Assembly (NCBI GenBank): GCA_910587705.1
Contig: CAJUMX010000001.1
Span: 310,001 to 374,000 of the forward strand
Origin: an uncultured Oscillibacter sp.
GTDB taxonomy: Bacteria; Bacillota; Clostridia; Oscillospirales; Oscillospiraceae
DNA length: 64,000 bases
Direction of reading: 5' to 3'
The notes under the pieces were generated by a model. It was not told the origin of the DNA, searched no databases, and was given only the letters and a program-made list of their open reading frames with translations. Of the stretch, positions 9,400 through 19,827 are shown piece by piece (positions within the stretch are counted from its first letter, which is position 1; each line of letters opens with the position of its first letter). A program made the position numbers and the translations under genes.

Positions 9400-11247
9400 G
9401 TGTCAAATGCAGTAACCGTGACCAAGGAAAAACCCCCCAGAAAGAAACTGACGGCACGCCGGATCAAGAACCTGATCCTGAACGTGCTCAAAAACCCCTT
9501 CAACATGGTCGTGCTGGTCAGCCTGATCGTGTTGTTCTGCCTGATCGTCATTCCCCTGCTGACCATGATTAAGTCCACCTTTACTTTGGCCCAAGGCGAG
9601 CTGCGCCGGGTGAAGGGCGCCCAGGTGGGCGACTTCACGCTTTACTACTGGCAGTACATGATCGCCAGCAACATGTCCAAGGCCGTGCTGTGGGAGCCCC
9701 TGATGCACTCCTTCGTCTGCGGCTTCTTCACCACGCTGATCTCCGTGCCTCTGGGCTCGGTGCTGGCCTGGCTGATGATCCGTACCGACCTCCCCGGCAA
9801 GAAGGTCCTGGGCATCCTCATCACCGTTCCCTACATGATTCCCTCCTGGACCAAGGCCATCGCCTGGCTGGCAGTGTTCCGAACGCCTACAAGCGGCGCA
9901 AACGGATTCCTGACCGGCATGGGAATCCCAATTCCCGACTGGCTGGCCTACGGGCCCACGGCCATCGTGCTGTGCATGTCCATGCACTATTACGCGTTCT
10001 CTTACATCCAGGTCTCCGGCGCTCTCCGCTCCATCAACTCGGAGCTGGAGGAGATGGGCGAGATTCAGGGAGCCAATAAAATTCAGATTCTCCGCTACAT
10101 CACCCTGCCTCTGATTCTTCCCTCCGTGCTCTCCGCTCTGGTCATGACCGTTTCCAAGTCCATCGGTACTTACGGCGTGGCGGCCAACCTGGGCAACCGC
10201 ATTGGCTACTACACCCTGGCCACCCGCATGCGCGTGTACATTGATCAGGGTCCCCGGGGCGTGGGCTACGCCATGTCCATCGTCCTGGTAGGTCTGGCGG
10301 CCATGATCCTGATGAGCAACCAAAAGGCCATCGGCGTCCGTAAATCCTATGCCACCGTGGGCGGCAAGGGCGGCCGCAGCACCCTGATGCCTCTGGGCGC
10401 GGCGAAGAAGCCTATGATGGGCTTCCTGGGCATCTTCCTGTTCCTGGCCATGGTCATGCCTTTCTTCGTGCTGATTATGGAGACCTTCCAGGTCACCACC
10501 GGCGCGGGCTATGGTCCCGAGAACCTGACCCTTTACAACTGGATCGGCCAGGCCGGCGAGGCGGAAGTCTATACCAACTACGAGGGCATCTTCCGCAACA
10601 AGGAATTCTTCAACGCCCTGTACAACACCGTGCGCCTAACCATCATCACCTCTCTCATCACCGCCTTCTGCGGCCAGTTCCTGGGCTACATCAGCTCCCG
10701 CGGCCGCGGCAAGTGGTACGGCAACCTCACCGAGCAGCTGGTGTTCGTTCCCTATCTGATGAGCGGCGTGGCCTTCTCCACCATGTACTTCTCTATGTTC
10801 AGCGTGCCTCACTTCGGCGGGCTGATTCCCTCCCTGTACGGCACCTTCACCCTGATCGTTCTTACCTCTGTGGTCAAGCACTTCCCCTTCGCCAGCCGTT
10901 CCGGCACCGCCAACATGCTCTCCATCAGCGTAGAGCTGGAGGAAGCTGCGGACATCGCCGGCGCCAGCTTCTGGAAGCGGATGGCCACCATCATTGTTCC
11001 CCTGGCGAAGAACGGCTTCATTTCCGGCCTGATGCTGGTGTTCATCTCCATCGCTAAGGAGCTGGACCTCATCATCATCATGATGACGCCCACCACTCGT
11101 ACCATGTCCTATCTGGCCTTCACCTACTCTCAGGAGGGTTACGCCCAGATGTCCGACGCCATTTCCGTGTGTGTGCTGCTGTTCATCCTGTTCTGCTACA
11201 TCTTCGCCAACAAGGTTGCCGGCGCCGACATCGGCAAGAGCTGGTAA
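9400..11247 (+). CDS. ABC importer permease, fused double domain (Fe3+/phosphonate class)
   Basis: 615 residues with two homologous inner-membrane permease halves (about 40-330 and 350-615), each with an EAA-type loop (EEMGEIQGANKIQILRYITLPL and the EEAADIAGASFWKRMATII region). This FbpB-like double permease is typical of ferric iron and 2-aminoethylphosphonate importers. The GTG at 9400 is preferred to an in-frame GTG at 9334 because AAAGAGGTG sits directly upstream. The ATPase (11481) and lipoprotein (12754) genes follow, separated by hairpin-rich spacers. The substrate cannot be read from sequence. Confidence 0.85.
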   Translation: MSNAVTVTKEKPPRKKLTARRIKNLILNVLKNPFNMVVLVSLIVLFCLIVIPLLTMIKSTFTLAQGELRRVKGAQVGDFTLYYWQYMIASNMSKAVLWEPLMHSFVCGFFTTLISVPLGSVLAWLMIRTDLPGKKVLGILITVPYMIPSWTKAIAWLAVFRTPTSGANGFLTGMGIPIPDWLAYGPTAIVLCMSMHYYAFSYIQVSGALRSINSELEEMGEIQGANKIQILRYITLPLILPSVLSALVMTVSKSIGTYGVAANLGNRIGYYTLATRMRVYIDQGPRGVGYAMSIVLVGLAAMILMSNQKAIGVRKSYATVGGKGGRSTLMPLGAAKKPMMGFLGIFLFLAMVMPFFVLIMETFQVTTGAGYGPENLTLYNWIGQAGEAEVYTNYEGIFRNKEFFNALYNTVRLTIITSLITAFCGQFLGYISSRGRGKWYGNLTEQLVFVPYLMSGVAFSTMYFSMFSVPHFGGLIPSLYGTFTLIVLTSVVKHFPFASRSGTANMLSISVELEEAADIAGASFWKRMATIIVPLAKNGFISGLMLVFISIAKELDLIIIMMTPTTRTMSYLAFTYSQEGYAQMSDAISVCVLLFILFCYIFANKVAGADIGKSW

Positions 11248-11339
11248 GAGGCGTCGCAAAGTCCGCTTCACTCCGTTCCCGCCGCTGGCCTGCGGTCTCT
11301 GGCGAGAACTGCGTGCGCTCCCATGCTCCGCCTCCCTTC

Positions 11340-11361
11340 AAGGGGGAGCTGGCTCCCCCTT
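11340..11361. repeat. 10-bp-stem hairpin in the permease-ATPase spacer
   Basis: AAGGGGGAGC, TG, GCTCCCCCTT forms a perfect stem within the 233-nt non-coding spacer 11248-11480. No gene is visible in the spacer. It may be a dispersed intergenic palindrome or an mRNA processing/stability element; a C/G-rich stretch follows at 11369-11400. Confidence 0.5.
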
Positions 11362-11480
11362 GAGCGACCCCCTTCCCCTGCGGGGGGACGGGGGACGAGA
11401 GACGGGAATTGGGACGCGGTGGCTTGGCGAGCTGTATCGGGATTCTATGTTAAGATAAGATCAGAAAGGAAACGTGCCAT

Positions 11481-12602
<1,122 letters not shown>

Positions 12603-12642
12603 GCGCTCCCCTCCTTCCTCCCGGATAGGCAAAGAGGCGCAC

Positions 12643-12668
12643 CCCCGGCGGCGGGCCCGCCGCCGGGG
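12643..12668. repeat. Perfect 26-bp GC palindrome between ATPase and lipoprotein genes
   Basis: Two 13-nt arms with no loop. There is no T-run, so it is more likely a processing or stability structure that sets different mRNA levels for the ATPase and the binding protein than a terminator. Confidence 0.55.
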
Positions 12669-12753
12669 TACGGGCTAACCTCCCGGTTTCGCCCCCTTGG
12701 CTATACATATTCCAGCATCACTATTCCCCCCCAAAACGAAAGGAGAAGATCTG

Positions 12754-14094
12754 ATGAAGAAGAAACTCTTTGCGCTGCTGATGGCCTTAAGTTTGGTCCT
12801 CAGCCTGGCCGCCTGCGGCGGCGACAAGGGCGGCGACACCCAGCCCGCCGACGGCGATTCCCAGACTGCCGGTGATACCCAGCCCTCCGGCGAAGGCGAT
12901 GCCTCCAGCACCCTGCCCATCGGTTATGATATGGCAACCGATACCAATTACTATGGCCCCTACTATGATGAGTGGAGCGACATGACCGACGAGGAGCTCT
13001 ACGAAATGGCAAAGAAGGAAGCGGCGGACGGCCACAAGGAAATCACCGTTTACGCCACCTCCTCCAAGATGCTGAAAGCCGAGGAGCCCTTTGAAGACAT
13101 GTATCCCGAGCTGGACCTGGTGGTGGCCGACCTGGACTCCGACGAGGTTCTGAGCAAGGCCCAGATCGAAAATGAAACCAACAACATCACCGCCGATGTC
13201 CTGCAAACCAAAGACGTCAACGGCGAAGTGTTCCACGAGTACTATTCCAACGGCGTCATTGAGCCCTTCTATCCCAGAGATATCTGCACCCACATCTCCG
13301 AGGAGAACCTGAAGTACAGCTATCCTCTGTACTCCTCTCAGTCCTTCTGGTATTACAACACCGCCGCGTTCCCCGATGGCCAGCCCATCCAGAGCTGGTG
13401 GGAAATCATTGAGAAGGACGACGCCGGCAACCAGAAATTCGCCCTCTATGCCAAGGAAATCGGCCAGGAGACCGCGTACCTCTCCCTGTTCGCCAGCTTC
13501 ATCAACAATGCGGATGAAATGGCCCAGTCCTACAAGGACACCTATGGCAAGGACCTGGAGTACACCTATGACGCCTCCAGCTTCGCCTTCGAGGTTCCCG
13601 AGAACAACGCCGGCGTTGAGTACCTGTGGCGCTTCACCCAGGCCAAGATGACCTTCATCGGCGACGGCGACGAGCTGGTGCTGGCCGTTCACAACTCCAC
13701 CGCCGACCGTCCCGCCCTGGCCCTGGCTTCTGCCGGTAAGATCGAAAACCGGGATGAGTCCGGCTACGACATTGCCTGGTGCATCAACCTCAGCCCCTAT
13801 ACCGCCCTGCTGAACACCGAATCCATGTTCGTGGTTAAGGGCTGCGACAACCCCGCCGGCGCCCGTCTCTTCATCCGCTACATCACTGGCGGTGCGGACT
13901 GCCAGAGCGGCGGTCTGAAGCCCTTCACCAAGATGGGCAACTGGCCCCTGCGTGACGACTTTGTTGACGAGAAGAACCCCGCCAAGCTCTCCGAGCTGGG
14001 CGCCCGGGCCAACGATCTGGTTTCCATCTACAACATCTATCCTGACGTGCAGGATATGTGGATGTACTGGCTGAACCAGAGCCCCAACAAGTAA
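12754..14094 (+). CDS. Substrate-binding lipoprotein of the ABC importer
   Basis: 446 residues. The N-terminal signal ends in a lipobox (LSLAAC) with the lipidated Cys followed by an acidic Gly/Asp/Thr-rich linker to about residue 50. The rest resembles extracellular solute-binding proteins of the FbpA/iron-phosphonate class (ITVYATSSKMLKAEEPFEDM near the start of the fold). The ATG at 12754 is chosen for AAAGGAGAAG upstream; an in-frame ATG at 12697 lacks one. A very strong hairpin (14118-14145) follows, probably protecting the mRNA of this abundant component. The ligand is unknown. Confidence 0.85.
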   Translation: MKKKLFALLMALSLVLSLAACGGDKGGDTQPADGDSQTAGDTQPSGEGDASSTLPIGYDMATDTNYYGPYYDEWSDMTDEELYEMAKKEAADGHKEITVYATSSKMLKAEEPFEDMYPELDLVVADLDSDEVLSKAQIENETNNITADVLQTKDVNGEVFHEYYSNGVIEPFYPRDICTHISEENLKYSYPLYSSQSFWYYNTAAFPDGQPIQSWWEIIEKDDAGNQKFALYAKEIGQETAYLSLFASFINNADEMAQSYKDTYGKDLEYTYDASSFAFEVPENNAGVEYLWRFTQAKMTFIGDGDELVLAVHNSTADRPALALASAGKIENRDESGYDIAWCINLSPYTALLNTESMFVVKGCDNPAGARLFIRYITGGADCQSGGLKPFTKMGNWPLRDDFVDEKNPAKLSELGARANDLVSIYNIYPDVQDMWMYWLNQSPNK

Positions 14095-14117
14095 TTCGCC
14101 GCGTTCACAGCTTCGCT

Positions 14118-14145
14118 GGGCGGGCGGCCATCCGGCCGCCCGCCC
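14118..14145 (+). terminator. Strong hairpin after the lipoprotein gene
   Basis: A 12-bp perfect GC stem with loop ATCC, 24 nt after the stop codon. Lacking a T-run, it could be a partial terminator or a 3' stabiliser. Confidence 0.5.
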
Positions 14146-14153
14146 GCCTTCTA

Positions 14154-14212
14154 AGAAGCTGTATTCACAGGCGAGAAACGGCACAGGCTTCCCGCCTGTG
14201 AATACAGCTTCT
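14154..14212. repeat. 20-bp perfect inverted repeat with 19-nt loop
   Basis: Arms 14154-14173 and 14193-14212 are perfect reverse complements. It lies between the lipoprotein gene and the small membrane-protein gene, 30 nt before the start at 14243. Confidence 0.7.
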
Positions 14213-14242
14213 ATGTTTTCAAGGCTTTTAAGGAGGAACCCT

Positions 14243-14782
14243 ATGGCAAATCCCATCCGGCAAAAAGAGATTGACGAGCGGATCGGCAAATTCGCCGACA
14301 AGTTCTGGGGCGCATTCCAGATGACGGAGAATGGCAGGGTAAAAAGCACAATCCTGCTCTACTCCTTCTGTCTCTGCTGGGTCCTGCTGGCCCTCTACGG
14401 CGGCTGCTTCGCCCTGATCAATCCCTGGCTGAACGCCCTGCTCACAGAGTCTGGAACCCCCATCTGGCTGATCAACCTGATCGAGGCCCTGGCCCCCGCC
14501 ATTGCCGGGACGGCCATTGCCTCTCTGGTGTGGCTGCTGCCCGGCGACAAGCGTCTGCTTCCCGCCAGCTATGTCTGGCTGACGCTGCTGCTGCTGGCCT
14601 GCCTGATTGCCCTGTTGATTCTCATGGGCTGGAAGAGCGCCGGTCTGGTCCTCCAATTCTTTGGGATGTTCGTGCTGGCCCCCCTGGTGCTGGGCCTGGG
14701 CTCATCCCTCCTGGCATATTATCTATACTGGAAAAAAAGGCCCCCTGCCGGAGACCCGGCAAGGCCTTGGAAAAGGCAGTGA
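14243..14782 (+). CDS. Small membrane protein of unknown function
   Basis: 179 residues, not recognised. After a charged N-terminal stretch of about 35 residues there are four or five hydrophobic segments (about 37-57, 72-98, 108-128, 133-160) and a basic tail. The ATG at 14243 is preferred because of AGGAGGAACC upstream; an in-frame ATG at 14198 falls inside the inverted repeat. It is followed after 6 nt by the HAD gene, so it is co-transcribed with it and probably accessory to the importer operon. Confidence 0.7.
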   Translation: MANPIRQKEIDERIGKFADKFWGAFQMTENGRVKSTILLYSFCLCWVLLALYGGCFALINPWLNALLTESGTPIWLINLIEALAPAIAGTAIASLVWLLPGDKRLLPASYVWLTLLLLACLIALLILMGWKSAGLVLQFFGMFVLAPLVLGLGSSLLAYYLYWKKRPPAGDPARPWKRQ

Positions 14783-14788
14783 GAATTT

Positions 14789-15538
14789 ATGATTGATACC
14801 GTATTGTTTGACATGGGCGGGACCCTGGAGGATATCTTCATCGACGAGACCAGCAAAAAGGCCTCCGCCGAGGGCGTTCTCCGCATCCTGGCGGACCACG
14901 GCCATCCCCTGTCCCTGGACATCCCTGCCGCCATCCAGGCCTTTGCCGACGGCTGGGACCGCTACGCCGCCTACCGGGGCCCCACGAATCGGGAGCTCAA
15001 GCCCGAGGAAATCTGGGGCAATTACATTCTGACAGAGCTGGGCCTGGATTTCGACACTGTGAAACCCTTCTCCGAGGAGCTGGCCCACATGTGGGAGGTC
15101 ACCCACTACCACCGTCAGCTCCGTCCCAAGGTGAAGGAGATGCTGGAGGGCTTGAAGGGCCTGGGAATGAAGCTGGGCGTCATCAGCAACACCGCCGCCC
15201 TTTACCAGGTCTTTCGCACGCTGGAGGACTACGGCATCCGGGATTACTTCCAGGACGTGACCCTCTCCTCCGTCACCGGCTACCGCAAGCCGGACCCCAA
15301 CATCTTCCTGGTCTCCCTAAACCAGGTCCGCTCCGATCCCAAAACCTGCGCCTACGTGGGAGACACCTACTCCCGAGATGTCATCGGGCCTCAAAACCTG
15401 GGCTTCGGGGCCACCTTCCACATCCACTCCTTCCTCACCCAGTCCCGGGACGGCGACGTTCCCAAGGATGTCCGGGCCACCTACACCATCCAGGATATTT
15501 ACGAGGTCTACACCATCTTGAAAGAGCAAGCGTGCTGA
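14789..15538 (+). CDS. HAD-superfamily hydrolase lacking the second motif-I Asp
   Basis: 249 residues. Motif I is FDMGGT, giving the nucleophile Asp8 but Gly at position 10 where most HAD phosphatases have the general acid Asp. Motif II ISNT, motif III Lys (GYRKPDPN) and motif IV (VGDTYSRD) are intact, with a helical C1 cap at about 15-110. Loss of the second Asp is normal in dehalogenases and phosphonoacetaldehyde hydrolase, so the substrate may not be a simple phosphate ester, but related phosphatase-like proteins share the change. It sits in the importer gene cluster, 14 nt before the VOC gene. Confidence 0.8.
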   Translation: MIDTVLFDMGGTLEDIFIDETSKKASAEGVLRILADHGHPLSLDIPAAIQAFADGWDRYAAYRGPTNRELKPEEIWGNYILTELGLDFDTVKPFSEELAHMWEVTHYHRQLRPKVKEMLEGLKGLGMKLGVISNTAALYQVFRTLEDYGIRDYFQDVTLSSVTGYRKPDPNIFLVSLNQVRSDPKTCAYVGDTYSRDVIGPQNLGFGATFHIHSFLTQSRDGDVPKDVRATYTIQDIYEVYTILKEQAC

Positions 15539-15551
15539 AAGGCGGCGGAGT

Positions 15552-15911
15552 ATGTATACGTTCAATCACCTCAATTTCAACGTCACCGACCTGGAGCGTT
15601 CCTTGAAATTCTACAAGGAGGCCCTGGGCCTCTCCCCGGTCCGCCGGAAGGAAGCGGAGGACGGCAGTTATGTGATTGTCTTTCTGGGGGACCGGAGGAC
15701 CACCTTCCGCCTGGAGCTGACGTGGCTCCGGGACCATCCCCAAAAGTACGACCTGGGGGAGTGCGAATTTCATTTGGCCCTCAAGGCCCCGGATTATCAG
15801 GCAGCCTACGCCAAACACAAAGAGATGGGCTGCGTCTGCTTTGAGAATCCCGCCATGGGCATCTATTTCATCACCGACCCGGATGGGTATTGGATTGAGA
15901 TTATTCCCTGA
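15552..15911 (+). CDS. VOC-family (glyoxalase I-like) protein
   Basis: 119 residues with two beta-alpha-beta-beta-beta modules. The expected metal ligands are present: His6 (FNHLNFNV), Glu in RLELTW, His in CEFHLAL and Glu in YWIEIIP. This fits lactoylglutathione lyase-type enzymes, but the VOC superfamily is broad and the substrate is uncertain. GGCGGAG precedes the ATG. Last gene of the rightward cluster; a shared terminator follows. Confidence 0.85.
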   Translation: MYTFNHLNFNVTDLERSLKFYKEALGLSPVRRKEAEDGSYVIVFLGDRRTTFRLELTWLRDHPQKYDLGECEFHLALKAPDYQAAYAKHKEMGCVCFENPAMGIYFITDPDGYWIEIIP

Positions 15912-15940
15912 ACGCTCGTTATCTCCTTCGTTTCCACAGG

Positions 15941-15974
15941 AAAAGCCGCCGGCTCAAAAGAGCTGGCGGCTTTT
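15941..15974. terminator. Bidirectional terminator between VOC and antiporter genes
   Basis: A 15-bp stem with AAAA loop and flanking A and T runs serves the convergent genes ending at 15911 (+) and 15980 (-). Confidence 0.9.
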
Positions 15975-15979
15975 CGTTT

Positions 15980-17368
15980 TCAGCCGATGACGACGCCTAC
16001 AATCAGGAACACCAAGGTCAACAAAAAGAAATACAAAATCAGCTTCCATACATACCGAATCCACTTGTCATAGGGCACATGGCCCAGGGCCAAGGCCCCC
16101 ATCACCACCGCCGCCGTGGGGGTGATGATATTCACAAGGCCCGAGGCAGACTGGAAGGCCGTCACCACCAAATCGCCGCCCACCCCGGCAAAGCGTCCCA
16201 GGGGAGCCATAACAGGCACCGACAAGGTGGCAAGGCCCGAGGAGGAGGGAATCAGCACCGTCAGCGGCAGATAGAGCAGGTATACCAGCAGGACAAAGCT
16301 GACAGGCCCCGTTCCGGAGAGGGCCTTCTCTCCCCAGTGGAGAATGGTCCCAGTGATCTGCCCGTCGTTCATCAGCACGGTAATGCCCCGGCTGATGCCG
16401 ATGATCAAGGCCACTCCCAGAAGGTCCGCGCAGCCCGCCACATAGGTTTCGGAAATCTCCTCCTCCCCCATGCGGTCAATGAGGCCGATGATCACACCGC
16501 CTACCAGAAACAACGCGCTGAGCTCCGGAAACCACCAGCCCAGAACCGGCAGAGGCAGGCCCATCTCGTCAAAGGGAATGACACCGTAAATCATAATCAG
16601 GAAGGTCAGGGTAAAGATCACCATGATGACCTTCCGCTTCGCCGTGAACTCCACCGGCTTTTCCATGTTGGCCTGAATTTTCCCCGCGCCCACGCCCACC
16701 ACGGACCGGGACGGGTCCTTTTTCACCCGGGCAGCGTAGGCCATGACAAACCAGATGGCCGCCCCCTCGAACACGATCCATTGCAGGGCCCTAAGCAGGA
16801 TGCCCTCCCCCAGGGACACCCCGGCGAAGCCCGCCGCGATGCCCGTGGCAAAGGGGTTGACCGTAGAGCTGATGATGCCCGCCCCGGCCCCCAGGAGGAT
16901 GACGGAGATGCCCACCACCGCGTCATAGCCCGCCGCCAGAAAGACGGGAATCAGCAGGGGATAAAAGGCCATGGTCTCCTCCCACATACCGTAGGTGGTG
17001 CCCCCCAGGCCGAAAGCGATCATCAAAATCGGGATGAGCCATTTTTCCTTCCCGCCCAGGCGCTGAATAATCCGGCCCACACCGGCGTCCACCGCCCCGG
17101 TTTTCATGACCACACCCAAAAAGCCGCCCACCATCAGGATGAATACGCACACGTCCACCGCGTCATAGAACCCGGCAAAGGCGGCTTTCAGCACCGCTCC
17201 CGCTCCCTGGGGGCTCTGGGCCACGGTGTGATAGGTCCCGGCCACCGGGGTCTCATTCACATATTGGTAGGCTCCCGCCGGAACCAGCCAGGTGCACAGG
17301 GCGACCAGGATAATCAGCAAAAACAAAATGGTGTACGCCGTAGGCATACGGAATTTTGCTCGTTCCAA
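15980..17368 (-). CDS. YfcC/DcuC-family antiporter, likely arginine-ornithine exchanger
   Basis: 462 residues with about 11-12 membrane helices (family PF03606). The start is a TTG with GGGGGGAG 8 nt upstream; the next in-frame ATG is at residue 8. It follows arcB by 15 nt and arcA before that, so by context it exchanges arginine for ornithine in the arginine deiminase pathway, the role played by ArcD elsewhere. Sequence features seen: MPTAYTILFLLI at the N-terminus, repeated Gly-rich re-entrant segments (GLGGTTYGMWEET, GAGAGIISSTVNPFATG). The substrate assignment is contextual. Confidence 0.8.
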   Translation of the reverse strand: MERAKFRMPTAYTILFLLIILVALCTWLVPAGAYQYVNETPVAGTYHTVAQSPQGAGAVLKAAFAGFYDAVDVCVFILMVGGFLGVVMKTGAVDAGVGRIIQRLGGKEKWLIPILMIAFGLGGTTYGMWEETMAFYPLLIPVFLAAGYDAVVGISVILLGAGAGIISSTVNPFATGIAAGFAGVSLGEGILLRALQWIVFEGAAIWFVMAYAARVKKDPSRSVVGVGAGKIQANMEKPVEFTAKRKVIMVIFTLTFLIMIYGVIPFDEMGLPLPVLGWWFPELSALFLVGGVIIGLIDRMGEEEISETYVAGCADLLGVALIIGISRGITVLMNDGQITGTILHWGEKALSGTGPVSFVLLVYLLYLPLTVLIPSSSGLATLSVPVMAPLGRFAGVGGDLVVTAFQSASGLVNIITPTAAVVMGALALGHVPYDKWIRYVWKLILYFFLLTLVFLIVGVVIG

Positions 17369-17383
17369 AGGGTTCTCCCCCCT

Positions 17384-18382
17384 TTATTTTCCGATGGTGG
17401 CCACCAGGACGGCCTTGATGGAGTGCATCCGGTTTTCGGCCTCGTCAAAAACCACGCTGTGACGGCCCCGGAAAACCTCGTCGGTGACCTCCCGGATGTC
17501 CACGCCCTTGTCCTTCCACTCCTTAGCCAGCTTCGTCTCAAAGTCGTGGAAGGAGGGCAGGCAGTGCATATAAAGGACATCCGGATTCCCCGTGGCCTTC
17601 ATGGTCTCCTCCGTCACCCGGAAGGGGGAAAGGAGCTCTGCCCGCTTGGGAATCAGCTCCTCCTCGCCCATAGAGGCCCAGATGTCGCCATAAATCATGT
17701 CCGCCCCCTTGAGGCTTCCCATATCGTCGGTGATTTCAATGAGGCCACCGTTTTTCCGCGCCTCGGCAAAGACCCGCTTCACCAGCTCCTGGTCCATCTG
17801 CTTGGCCAGCTCCTGGGGCCCCAGGCCCACGAAGTGCATGCCCATTTTGGCCGCGCCGATCATCCAGGCGTAGCACATGTTGTTCCGCACATCGCCGGGG
17901 AATACCACCTTCATCTTGTTCAGGGGCTTGGCACAGTGCTCCTCCAGGGTCATCATATCGGCGAGGATCTGGGTGGGGTGGTCCCAGTCGGTAAGGCCGT
18001 TCCACACGGGTACGCCGGACCATTTTGCCAGGTCCTCCACCACCTGCTGGGCATAGCCCCGGTACTCGATGCCGTCGAAGAAGCGGCCCAGCACCTTGGC
18101 GGAGTCCTCCAGGGACTCCTTCTTTCCCATCTGGGAGCTGCCTGCGTCCAGATAGGTGACGTGGGCGCCCTCCTGGGTGGCGGCAACTTCAAAAGAGCAC
18201 CGTGTCCGGGTGGAGGTTTTCTCGAAGAGCAGCACAATGTGCTTGCCCTTCAGGGCGGGCTCACAGACGCCGGAGCGGCGCTTGGCCTTCAAGTCGTGGC
18301 CCAGGTCCAAAAGATAGCGGATTTCGCCAGGGGTGAAATCCTCCAGGGTTAAAAAACTGCGGCCTTTTAAATTCAATGCCAT
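17384..18382 (-). CDS. arcB: Ornithine carbamoyltransferase, catabolic
   Basis: 332 residues. The carbamoyl-phosphate loop STRTRCSFE, the HCLPSFHD ornithine/catalytic motif and the DWDHPTQILADMMT segment are intact. In the arginine deiminase pathway it converts citrulline plus phosphate to ornithine and carbamoyl phosphate in the cytoplasm. Located between arcA and the antiporter. Carbamate kinase (arcC), the usual partner, is not in the window. The spacer to arcA (18383-18481) holds a CCGG-rich hairpin but no gene. Confidence 0.93.
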   Translation of the reverse strand: MALNLKGRSFLTLEDFTPGEIRYLLDLGHDLKAKRRSGVCEPALKGKHIVLLFEKTSTRTRCSFEVAATQEGAHVTYLDAGSSQMGKKESLEDSAKVLGRFFDGIEYRGYAQQVVEDLAKWSGVPVWNGLTDWDHPTQILADMMTLEEHCAKPLNKMKVVFPGDVRNNMCYAWMIGAAKMGMHFVGLGPQELAKQMDQELVKRVFAEARKNGGLIEITDDMGSLKGADMIYGDIWASMGEEELIPKRAELLSPFRVTEETMKATGNPDVLYMHCLPSFHDFETKLAKEWKDKGVDIREVTDEVFRGRHSVVFDEAENRMHSIKAVLVATIGK

Positions 18383-18481
18383 GTTGCATTACCTTCCTTT
18401 TTTAAATTTCCCCATAAAGGGGAGCTTTTGCCCGCCCTTGCAAGCAGGAGAGAACGAACCCCTTCCCCGTCCGGGGGAACC

Positions 18482-19708
18482 TTACGGGTCCTCCCGCCAG
18501 AGCGGCATGCTCATACACCGGGGCCCGCCGCGCCCGCGGCTCAGCTCCGCGCTGGGAATGGTGTGGACCTTGATCCCCGCCTCCTCCAGGGAGCGGTTCG
18601 TCACGTAGTTGCGAGAATAAACCACCACCTCGCCGGGGGCGATGGCCAGGGTGTTGCTTCCGTCGTTCCACTGCTCCCGGGCCGCGTCTACCTCGCTGCC
18701 TCGGCCACATTCGATGAGGGTCACGTGGTCCAGCCCCAGGTGCTCTTTGAGGATGTCCTCCAAACGGTCGTCCTCCTGGGTAATCTTCATCTTTTTGTTC
18801 TCGTCCAGCTCCATGACGAACACCGTAATGCTGGAAAGAATGTTGGGATGCACCGTGAACTTGTCCCGGTCCACCATAGTAAACACCGTGTCCAGGTGCA
18901 TGAAGGACCGGCTCTTGGGGATGTTGAAGGCCAGCAGCTTCTTGAAATTCGTCCGGCTGTAGGTCAGCACCGCCTCCGCCAGGGTGTCGATGGAGTCCCC
19001 CTTGGTCCGCTGGGAGATGCCCACTCCCAGCACCTGGGGGCTGAGAATCAAAATATCCCCGCCCTCCAGAGAGGAGGTCTCGCCCCGGTCGTACCACCGG
19101 GGGGCGTGCATATACTCCGGGTTGTGCTCGAAGATAAACTTGCCGAAGAGAGTCTCCCGGTTTCTCGTCTCCGTCAGCATCTTGTGGATGGACACGCCGG
19201 TGCCGATGGTGGCGAAGGGGTCCCGGGTAAAATAGAGATTCGGCATGGGGTCCACCACGAAGGGATAATCGTCCCCGGCGGCGGATAAGAGGTCCGCCAG
19301 CTTCTCGCTCTCGCCCTGGAGCTGGCTTTTCCGCACGCCGGCCATCATGGTGGAAACCATCTGCTTATCCGGCATCTTCCCCAGGTATTCCCCCAGGAGC
19401 ACCCGGCTTCTCTGGTCCTTGACGCCCGCCTCGTCCAGGAACTGAATCACCAGCTCCTTGCGGACCTCGTCGCTGGTGATGGAATTCACCACCAAATCCG
19501 TGAGGTAAACCACCTCCACGCCCTGCTGGCGAAGGCAGTCGGCAAAGGCGTCGTGCTCCTTCTGGGCCTCCCGGAGATAGGGGATGTCGTCGAACAAAAG
19601 CCGCTCCAGATACTCCGGCATCAGGTTTTCCAGCTCCTGGCCCGGGCGGTGGAGCAGGACCTTTTTTAGCCGCCCGATCTCGGAGGTGTTATGGATTCCC
19701 GTTTCCAA
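18482..19708 (-). CDS. arcA: Arginine deiminase
   Basis: 408 residues, full length. Converts arginine to citrulline and ammonia. Catalytic Cys398 lies in GRGGPRCMSMP, the His in FMHLDTVFT and the substrate-binding FTRDP and EGGD segments are intact. The start is TTG (AAAAGGAG 9 nt upstream). First gene of the arcA-arcB-antiporter cluster, which gives ATP and acid resistance if a carbamate kinase exists elsewhere. No clear promoter was seen in 19709-19795. Confidence 0.95.
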   Translation of the reverse strand: METGIHNTSEIGRLKKVLLHRPGQELENLMPEYLERLLFDDIPYLREAQKEHDAFADCLRQQGVEVVYLTDLVVNSITSDEVRKELVIQFLDEAGVKDQRSRVLLGEYLGKMPDKQMVSTMMAGVRKSQLQGESEKLADLLSAAGDDYPFVVDPMPNLYFTRDPFATIGTGVSIHKMLTETRNRETLFGKFIFEHNPEYMHAPRWYDRGETSSLEGGDILILSPQVLGVGISQRTKGDSIDTLAEAVLTYSRTNFKKLLAFNIPKSRSFMHLDTVFTMVDRDKFTVHPNILSSITVFVMELDENKKMKITQEDDRLEDILKEHLGLDHVTLIECGRGSEVDAAREQWNDGSNTLAIAPGEVVVYSRNYVTNRSLEEAGIKVHTIPSAELSRGRGGPRCMSMPLWREDP

Positions 19709-19795
19709 ATGGGCTCACTCCTTTTGCGTTCAAATCGTTTGGGTGGTTTTAGGGTCCCTGATTTCGGCGGTTTCATGCGCGGCGGAAAAATTTAC

Positions 19796-19826
19796 AAAAA
19801 GAGACGGCCTCTTACGAAGCCGCCTC
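19796..19826 (-). terminator. Intrinsic terminator of spoIIP
   Basis: An 8-bp stem (one G-U) followed on the minus strand by five T, starting just after the spoIIP stop codon. Confidence 0.75.
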
Positions 19827-19827
19827 C

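Noticed and set aside
12787..14349. 520-codon open frame antisense to the lipoprotein gene
   Set aside because: Runs through the strong hairpins and two genes; composition is that of a shadow frame.
16079..18352. 757-codon open frame antisense to the antiporter and arcB
   Set aside because: It spans two real genes and their spacer; the product is His/Arg/Gln-rich and without motifs.
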